From the NCBI RefSeq assembly GCF_963583255.1, contig NC_084806.1:14922317-14986316 (forward strand): a stretch of 64,000 bases of DNA, in the 5' to 3' direction. Each line of letters starts with the position of its first letter. Within the stretch, counting starts at the first letter, position 1. The position numbers were made by a program, and so were the translations under genes. Source of the stretch: Pyrus communis. Its lineage: Eukaryota; Streptophyta; Magnoliopsida; Rosales; Rosaceae. Shown one piece after another: positions 56,330-64,000 of the stretch. The notes under the pieces were generated by a model. It worked only from the letters and a program-made list of their open reading frames with translations. It was not told the origin of the DNA and did no database searches.

Positions 56330-56599
56330 AGGCATTTAAAATTCCTTGATAGAATTCTCTACCAACTTCCAATTTCAATTTCTGTTTTAAATTTAGGTTT
56401 GGAAAGAAGTTCTGAATTTACTTCAATTGCATTAATTAAATTGTACAATACTACATCTATATATAATTACAAATGATTTCTATAAACTAGCTATTTGTCA
56501 TAAAGAAGGAACATGAACAATTCCTTTATATTTTTTTTCACTAATTCACGTTGATTAAGGATTGAATTGTGAAAGAGTTGTTGACTACTCAACACTCCC
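56330..56599 (-). repeat. 3' LTR of Copia element F
   Basis: On the minus strand TTGAAGGGGGAGTGTTGAGTAG (a polypurine tract followed by a TGTTGA start) marks the LTR start near 56596. It runs about 250-270 bp through AT-rich DNA with a TATATATAG segment (about 56457). The far end is not resolved. Confidence 0.65.
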
Positions 56600-58590
56600 C
56601 CTTCAAGTTGGAGAGTGAATGTCATGAACACCCAACTTATCTAACAAAGAACGAAATCTTCCCTTGCCCAAAGCTTTGGTAAAGATGTTGGCAAGCTGTA
56701 ACATGGATGGAACAAATCCCGTGATGATTTTTCCTTCTATGATTTTATCTCGAACAAAATGACAGTCAATTTCAATGTGTTGTGTTCTCTTATGAAACAT
56801 TAGATTAGCTACAATATGAAGGGCAGCCTGGTTGTCACAAAATAAGGTAGTCGCCCCTTTGTTGTGCATTTGTAAATCACAAAACAAATTCAGTAACCAT
56901 GCCAATTCACAACATGTTGTTGCCATGGACTTTTACTCTGCTTCGGTGGAGGAAAGAGAAACGGTTTTCTGACGTTTGCTTTTCCATGAAATAAGAGAGT
57001 CTCCAAGGAAAATAAAATAGCCAGGTGCACCTTTCAAATATTTTAAGATACATAAGACAGCTTCATAATGCGGCTTTCGAGGAGCTTGCATAAATCTATT
57101 AACAAGTGGACTTAATATGTGATGTCTGGCCGGGTAATAGTGAGGTAAATTAGACGACAAATCAATCTCCTATACTTGGCCAGATCATTGATCTCACCTT
57201 CATCAGGAAGTAATTTTAGATTTTGCTCCATAGGAAAATTAGTATACCTAGATCCTAGAATTCCCACATCATCAAGAATATGCAATAAATATTTTCTTTG
57301 TGAAATAAAAATCTCTTTCTTGGAGCGTGCCACTTCTAAGCCCAAAAAGTATGTTAAATTACCATGATCTTTGACATGGGACTTAGTATTTAAAAACATT
57401 TTTGTGCTATTAATGGTAGTCAAGTCATTCCCTGTAATTAGAATATCATCAACGTAAATAAGAAGAACAGTAAATGGCTTGCCTTCTCGTTTGTTGAAAA
57501 TTGAATAGTCAACTTATGGTTGAACATAGCCAGCAGACTTAATGGCTTGGGAGAATTTGAAAAGCTATGGTCGAGAGGCTTGTTTCAAACAATAAAGTTA
57601 CTTGTTTTGGTGACATAACAATTTCTCTCCTTGGCACTGAAGACCAAAAGGTAGATTTATGTAAATTTCCTCTATGAGATCATCATGGAGAAAATGCATT
57701 ATGAATGTCAAGTTGATGAAGAGGCCAAGAATAGGTGGAAGCAAGAGTGAGAATGCAGAGGCAAGTGACTAGTTTGGTAGTGGGAGAAAAAGTGTCATGA
57801 TAATCAATACCTTCGCGTTGAGTATACCCTTAGCAACCAAACGAGTTTTGTAACACTCAATAATACTACCGGTTTTGTATTTAAACCAAACGAGCTTTGT
57901 AACGTTCAATAATACCACCATATTTGTATTTAATTTTGTACAACCATTTAAATCCAATGAGTTCCTTACCATGCCCCAAAAGAGAAATGCTTCATGTGCA
58001 ATTAGCTTCTAAAGCCTTGATTTCCTCGTTTATGGCCTGCTACCACTTAGGATCTTGATTAGTTTCGACATAATTGGTAGGCTCAATATGGGTGAAATAC
58101 TTGCAAGAAAAGCCAAATGAGTGGGTACCGTGTATTAAGACTGACAGATGAGAACTGAGCAGGGGACAACGTAATATTGGAGAAAACACAATTTTGGAGT
58201 TTTATTGGCGAAATCATAACAAGACCAAATTATCACAAATGAGTAACAGGTGCAGGTTCATTTGCAGAATGTGCAGATGGCTCATCATGGCCTATATGAG
58301 TGTCATATGGACTTGAAGCAACTACTACCAAGTCATCTCGGGGTAGTTGTAGGCTTAAGGACAGGTTGTTTTGGGTGTGGTGAAGTGGAAAAGGCCATAT
58401 TGTGAAATTGTGGTATTTGTGTTATGATGTCTGATAATGGTAAAGTGTTTGGAAGCTCAGCAGATGCTACTAGGACTGGGGATGATTAAGTGTTGGGTTA
58501 TGACAAGGAAAAATAACCTCGTGAAATTCAACATCCCAACTATGGGACCATGATTTTTCAGGGCCGAAGTAAGGCTGATCTGAATACTGT
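56600..58590 (-). pseudogene. Copia element F: pol remnant (integrase end, RT, RNase H)
   Basis: Reading leftward: SWDVEFHEVIFPCHNP at about 58550-58500 is the integrase-to-RT linker region of Copia polyproteins. The RT catalytic motif LIYVDDILITGND is intact at about 57460-57420. 57423-57112 continues RT (LTYFLGLEVARSKKEIFISQ). 57160-56933 has the KPHYEAVLCILKYLKG segment and SWKSKRQKTVSLSSTEAE, and 56926-56603 the RNase H end (TLFCDNQAALHIVANLMFHK, then HIEIDCHFVRDKI). A duplication of about 56 bp (AAACGAG[TC]TTTGTAAC at 57839 and 57888) and stops between 57490 and 58060 break it. The gag, protease and 5' LTR are missing. Confidence 0.85.
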
Positions 58591-59164
58591 TACCTCAAAA
58601 GTCCAATCATAAACTCACCAGCTTCGAGTGGAGATGTATTAGACAGGGTAGGGTGCCACCATCACTCTACTCCGGGGCAATAAAGGGAGTCTTAACGACT
58701 CCGCTGGATGACCATGCTTGTTCTGCAAGACAACGACTTGATCCGGATATCGGCACAATTAAATCTTATAAGTCTTGGAGTCTTTACAATTTATAGATAT
58801 ACATGTGCCACAAGTATTATCACTCCTAAGAGGATGCAATATCTACTTACTAGATATCCTCTAAGATTCTCCCGACTAAGAACGAGGATTCTATCCTAAA
58901 AATGCCTTTCTCCCACGGTATAAATACACCCATGAGGGTTTATCTACGGTCACACAATATATACACATGAATTCTCTTGCTCACTGCTTAAGTCTAAAAT
59001 CCATTCACTAACTTGACTATCAAAGAGCCTTTGCCGGCACACACACACCCCCCTCCCGGCCTAAGGTTTGTTTACGGTTGTTTTACTATTTTGCAGGTTA
59101 CTCAAGATTACACGGATTTGTGCTTAACCGCCGCTCACGAAGGTGCACGGATTTGGTTTCAACA
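58591..59164 (+). repeat. 5' LTR of element G
   Basis: A TATA box (GGTATAAATACACCC, about 58918-58932) is followed by a leader with GTTTGTTTACGG and by ...GGATTTGGTTTCAACA next to a primer site like that of element A. This gives the LTR 3' end near 59164. The start is not resolved because the junction with Copia element F is unclear (58590-58620). Confidence 0.6.
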
Positions 59165-60115
59165 ATTGGTCCTTTTATTGAGAGAGAATTCATATTCCTC
59201 TCGACCAAACCATTATATTCCATGAAGACCACGTTGAGGAAATTGCTATTTTAACAAACCATAAACCAGAATGAAGAAAATACTTATTTCACCAACGAGG
59301 TTTGGAACAACATCCTAAAGGTACATATGTCGGTGAAAGACCTCAAAAAGAATTTACAAATCAGAGAAAGAATGAAGCTTGCCATCCTGAGTGAAGGTAT
59401 AAAAACAATAGAGGAGGCCCTCACCCGATTAGAGAGTCTTATTCCACAACGATTGATCTATGAACCCTTCCTAGTAACACATCCAACAAGGCTACGAGAA
59501 ACTCCAGGATTGCCACTTCACCAACACTCAAGTAAAAAGTTTTTCCCAGACATCAATCGCATAATAAGAAAACAGAAATATTTCAAGAAAGTAAAAAAGA
59601 AAAAGAAGATGACCCAGGGAAAACCTTAGGCGAAAAATCCTTTAACCAGGCTAGGAACTGCTTACCCGCATTCTAATGGCACCCTCATCGTCAGGTTAAA
59701 AATCCAACACGCCATCGTCAGAAAGGTTTTAATTGATAACGGGCCAGAAGTCAACATCCTCTTTGGAAGGGCAACTATAAAGATAGGCATCATGGGCGAA
59801 GTTAACTCAAGAAGATCTACTATCTAGACCCTTAGAGGGACTCTACTCAACACTCTGGGCACAATACGTCTCATGTTTCGAGCAAAACCATCTGAGTATA
59901 TGATAACTTTCCATGTGATGGATAACCCGTCTCCATAAAATGTTGTCCTTGGTTGAGAATGGTTACATGTCATGGGAAAAGTTCCCTTTAAAGATAGAAT
60001 TTCGCTCGCTATCCCACAATGTTATCAAGCAATGAAAGATTCAACAACGAAGAAATTGCCTCTGCTAAAAGATGGAGTCTCCACTATAGACAATCAAAGC
60101 CATTATAGACTGCTC
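59165..60115 (+). pseudogene. gag remnant and protease of element G (TAT-like)
   Basis: The primer-site-like TTGGTCCTTTTATTGAGAG begins it. Frame 59327-59629 (100 residues) is Lys/Arg-rich with a basic end (KKVKKKKKMTQ) and may be the gag tail. 59640-60090 reads as protease in one frame with stops: VLIDNGPEVNILFGRA (DNGP for the active site) and MGKVPFKDRISLAIPQ. Most of gag is missing between 59225 and 59330, so the element is internally deleted. Confidence 0.65.
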
Positions 60116-61688
60116 CAGGTGGCCTGAAACAAAGCCAATCACAGCATGAACTACACATGATTTGATTCCCTTCTCATGATTTGTAGGCAATCATTTCCGG
60201 ACTCAATCACAACCCCGCCATCTGTGCGAAGACAAGTCCACAGAGAACTCATCTCCTAACGCCCTACCATATGCTTATCTTCAAAAGTGATCCCTAATGT
60301 AATTTTTATGCCATATCATATTTTCCTTATAACTACACTAGTGGTTGGATTCTCCATCCTGAATCTGAAGGCAATCATTTTCAGATTCAATCACACGCCC
60401 CCTCATAAACCAACTTTACTTGGATCATGAATAAATAACATATGTTTGTCTTAAATATGTGTTCTTTCTTTATTTTTTCGATGATGCAAGGAGTACCCTA
60501 CTCGTTCAAAATAGGGCACAAACTTTGTAAACTTCCCAGTAATGCAAGTCTACAAATGTTCAAAGTTACACTGCCAAATAAGCCTCCTTTAGCCCAATCC
60601 GTCTAGAATGGTTAGCAACTTGGAAGACTCAAACCATAATAAGCGCGGTAACGATTAGCGGGTTACGGCCACGAGCACATGGCGCCTTGACTCAGAAGTC
60701 CAATACATCATCTGGCCTCTGTAAAGTTTATGCAACCAGCAAGGTTGTAGGTTATAACATTCAAACCCATACTCTATACCATTCGAGGGAATAGTCGAAA
60801 GGGCAACCCAGAACTCATTCGAATGTCTAAAATTAGACCCCAAGTACAATTACTTCTATCTCGGACCAACTTACTAAGTCAAGTGAGCTCCGCAACACCA
60901 AGTGTTAGCATGTCTGAATGGGGCATCCAGACTAGGCAATGCCCAAGAAGAATTTATTCCAACATAGCTCCAATACACATAAATGCTTTGGTTAAGCCAA
61001 CCAAAGTAATCCGATCGGAAACGCTCAGGTCCAAATCATAGGGTCCGACAAAAGGATTCAAAAGTGTTTTCGACCCACATGTTGATGTCCAAGTTTCCAA
61101 AAAAACTTTCGCTTAAGATTCACAGGGAACGAACATGTAATCCAAACTAGGGGAAACCCTATTGGCACCACATTGCGAGAATTGAAGTCTTTGCCCCAAG
61201 AGTCAGGCAAGGCTTGAAGAAACAAATCCCCATTTGTACAACATTATTAGGTAGACTTTGAAACTCTTACATCCGATGGACGCATTACAATAAGTGCGGG
61301 AGCAAGGTGTTCTCGAGGGTTTAATATATAATTCTTGGTATGGGAACAATGTGGTGTTTCGGGTATCGCGATGAGAATACTCTATGAATACTAAGTTTGG
61401 GAGGCAACATTCCCCCCGAATCAACATTGCCAAGGGAAGCTGATGAGCTCTATCCTGGGCCCACAAACTTATTCATATGCGGCTCTACCACTTATTTCTC
61501 ACACGAAGTTCGTTTACTTTAGAGAAATTCATCGGGTCGAGATTTCTCCCAAACAAATTAAGAAGCGAAAGAAAGAGACTTGTATTACGACAAAAAAATT
61601 GGGAAATGGACATGCCCTCTTTCTGACCATAAGTAAGTTCAAATCAGTCTCTTTTTGAAGCATCTTTCTCTTTAAGGGTAGCAGAAGA
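60116..61688. other. Non-coding spacer of element G
   Basis: RT, RNase H and integrase are absent. After the protease the sequence passes to a non-coding spacer like that of element A at 32081-33527. The phrase TCTGAAGGCAATCATTTTCAGATTCAATCAC at 60364-60394 is repeated in similar form at 60183-60213. Nothing coding is supported. Confidence 0.5.
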
Positions 61689-61852
61689 CTAGCCAGGGGC
61701 ATCAGGTGCCAGGTAATTCTCAAGGTCGCACTTCCCTTGCTCTGCCTCTAACTCTGCCTTTAAGTCTGACCTCTCATCCAACAAGTGCTGAGGAGAAGGA
61801 AAGTCCATGTGCTTAATCTCCTCGTAAATTCTAAAAATGCTCCAACCCCTAG
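61689..61852 (-). pseudogene. 3' end of the antisense ORF of element G, split by a solo LTR
   Basis: On the minus strand the frame runs from 61852 to a TAG at 61689-61691 and encodes an acidic end (HLLDERSDLKAELEAEQGKC, then APDAPG). It continues the reading of 63301 and above in phase once the solo LTR and one duplicated target are left out. The position matches the element A antisense ORF. Confidence 0.6.
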
Positions 61853-63295
61853 TGTAAAGCCCTGCCCTGAAAATTTACTTTTTTTTTGGGAAATAATTTC
61901 GGTGATAGGCCAAATTAAACTCTTATTGCTTTAACTACCATTAATCACGATTCTTTATCTAAATTCCTTAATTTCTCACATTTCTATAACCATATTTTAA
62001 AACTTCTAAAACATATGATTCAATTATGAATTTTATCCTCAATTTCTTCTAGTAAAACTACTTCTCAACAAAAGATTAATTTTCGAGTATTTAAGGCTAC
62101 ATCTAACTCTGTTAGACTGCCTACATACCCTTGAATGAGATCAAGCCTTTCGTAGTTCACAATTCAATAACCAAACCCATTCCGAAAAATATTCAATTAA
62201 TCAAAATATCCAACATTTGTGTTAATAACCAAAACACGTCAAATAAATACCAAAAACATAATTGGAATAACGAAATTCACATAAAAAGGCAATGTCAACT
62301 CATTGACCATGCACTGCCGCACGAGCCACCGTGGGTGGTGGTCGACCGCTCTGACTCATCGGAAAATTTCACAATTTCCAAAAATTTCCAAATTTTACAA
62401 AAATGTAGAGCAAGTTAAGGGGAACAACTTTTATACCTGGGCCGAAATCCAATTCGGTCGGGAAAAACCTCAAATCATCGTGAACCCGTCGGAACCCTAG
62501 AATTTAGGTAATGATCGAAGGAATTTGTTTCAGATTCAGTAGATCGTCATCTATGAACTTATGCACCCACCGGTGCGATTTGCACAATTTCAAGGCAAAT
62601 TTTCATCTAATTTATGGCGGAATAGGTAGAGGGAAGGTCATGGAATGTTTTTCAGGTGGTGAAGGGCTTCAATTCACCAGAAATTGACCGAGAAACGGCC
62701 AGAGTTCATGGCCTCCGCCAGTCGAGTCGCACAGGTCCAAAGACACTATTTTCGCCCCCTTTTCTCTTTTTCTCCTTTTCCCTCATTTTCCTCCCCTCTG
62801 ATTAGTCCCTCTCTTTCCCTTTCTTTCCTTCATTTTCCATCACAGCCATCCATCTCTTTCCTTTCTCTTTTTTTTTTTCTCATCTCAGCCACCCACGTGG
62901 CATAATCTCAGTGCTCCAGAAAATCTGGAGCCTTCTAAAAAGGATTAAATTTACAAAAATGTCTCTGACTTTAAATGCTAATAACTATTTCGTTATAACT
63001 CCGTTTCACGAACGGTTTTCGCTTACTCGCTCATAGGATCATCCTTTATCCAAATATGTCAAGAAATATGATAAAATATATAAGAATAAAATATGTCCTC
63101 GTATAATTACATTAAGCCAACTAGGAGCATTTCTATCTTTTCAACCTAACGATAAATTTCACAACGTAATTTATAATAATTTCCGGAAAAAAAAAACTTT
63201 AAAAGTTCTCAATTCAATTTTTCATACCCATAAATCGATTTATTTTCGATTTTTCTCCACACATTCGTATATTTAAATTTTCAGGGTATTACACA
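61853..63295 (-). mobile_element. Solo LTR (about 1443 bp, Tekay/Del-like) inside the element G antisense ORF
   Basis: On the minus strand it begins TGT(GT)AATACCCTGAAAATTTA at 63295 and ends ...CAGGGCAGGGCTTTACA at 61853. The flanks CCTAG (61848-61852) and CTTAG (63296-63300) match at four of five positions, as for a target duplication. Both sides are the same antisense ORF. A pyrimidine-rich tract lies at 62750-62880, and no coding or primer site is present. The TGTAATACCC start is one I associate with chromovirus LTRs. Confidence 0.75.
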
Positions 63296-64000
63296 CTTAG
63301 GGTGATCTCGCTGGACGTATCTACTAAAGAATCCGACATCAAACTCCTCTTCAAGCAATTTCTTATGGTCTTCTCAAAGTGCATACTCCTCATAATAGTA
63401 TCTATCAGTGAGCTGTTGAAGGTCCTCGATGTGCTTGTCGTCTTTACGGCCAACCTCATAACGAAGATCATCAACCTTCTTTAAAAGAGTTTCTTGCTCC
63501 TTAGCCCAAGCGTTTTGCTCCGAAGTTAGCACACGCTCTAACTTTTCTTTTAAGACAGTAAGAGCTTGGTTTGTTTCCACAATTCCTCTCTAATTACCTC
63601 AAATATTTCTCCATAATCCTTGACCTCACCTCTTCAAAAGTAGCAAGGTCGATATACCAAACTATCTCTACCTCATGGGTAGAGTCTGAGGCTTACTGCT
63701 TGGCATGTGCACTCTTAAGTTCTTCAAATTGGGTTAATGACTGCCATTCTCCCTTAATCCTCGCAGCCATATCAAAGCCTGCAATTCCCTCCAACTCTTG
63801 AATTCACCTTGCTTGTTGGAATAAGGTGAACTTCGTCCACACGTTGGCCTATCACAAGGGCTATATTAAAAGAAGATTCGTGAATATCAATGAAGTAAAA
63901 TGGGGGGAATCAAGATGAATACCTCATAGCCGCTTCTGTAACATCGCATCATGACATCATTTAGAGAAGTACAAGCTTTTTTGAAGTCAGTAAAGGCAAT
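63296..64000 (-). pseudogene. Antisense ORF of element G, upstream part (runs off window)
   Basis: On the minus strand 63580-63374 is a clear coiled coil (LTVLKEKLERVLTSEQNAWA, then EETLL-type heptads and KKVDDLRYEVGRKDDKHIED) ending in a stop at 63374, with more acidic coiled sequence beyond it to 63301 in the same frame. Further upstream, 63600-64000 holds short open pieces. It resembles the element A aORF in position and composition, not in exact sequence. The start lies outside the window. Confidence 0.6.

Overview
This window is plant nuclear DNA. It is AT-rich, packed with nested LTR retrotransposons, and carries one clear intron-containing protein gene with GT/AG introns. The retrotransposon lineages (Athila-, TAT/Retand-, Reina-like Ty3/Gypsy and Ty1/Copia), an N-terminal DUF4219/UBN2-like domain on an ankyrin-PGG protein, and the small dispersed elements all point to a woody eudicot. 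The best guess is Rosaceae (apple/pear type), but this comes from remembered family resemblance and is not proven here. No prokaryotic genes, rRNA, tRNA genes or CRISPR arrays were seen.

Layout. 1-4260: non-coding DNA with a partial MITE at the left edge and a 1.1-kb element with about 190-bp terminal inverted repeats (1150-2290). 4261-36523: a large composite Ty3/Gypsy locus of TAT/Retand type (element A), with a 5' LTR, decayed gag-pro-RT-RNaseH-integrase in two partial copies, an antisense ORF, and a 3' LTR followed by an extra partial LTR. Nested inside it are (i) element B, 9291-21099, a young minus-strand Athila-like element with nearly identical 2.7-kb LTRs and a perfect TSD, which carries gag and protease but no recognisable polymerase, plus a plus-strand ORF with its own promoter-like region; (ii) a foreign block 22022-26062 made of a 115-bp-arm palindrome, an inverted LTR fragment and the gag-pro plus LTR end of another Gypsy element (C); (iii) a 1.8-kb Copia-like solo LTR (28605-30412). 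36524-43160: DNA with CACTA-like subterminal motifs, interrupted by a minus-strand Reina/CRM-like Gypsy element (38050-42619). 43160-46568: AT-rich DNA with a foldback, a CT microsatellite and duplicated gene-like scraps. 46569-48226: a plus-strand Gypsy LTR swollen by a 66-bp minisatellite with about 325-bp higher-order periodicity, lying 330 bp upstream of the host gene.

48557-55625: the host gene, seven coding exons that join in phase into 762 codons. It encodes a Copia-gag-like N-terminal domain, ankyrin repeats and a four-helix PGG membrane domain (ACD6/ITN1-like). Its 3.7-kb fifth intron contains a hAT-type element with a perfect 8-bp TSD.

56330-58590: 3' half of a minus-strand Copia element. 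58591-64000: an internally deleted TAT-type Gypsy element running off the window, whose antisense ORF is split by a 1.44-kb Tekay/Del-like solo LTR. Nothing here forms an operon. The logic is nested insertion: old elements (A, E, F, G) are broken by stops and deletions, and younger ones (B, the solo LTRs, the hAT) sit inside them.
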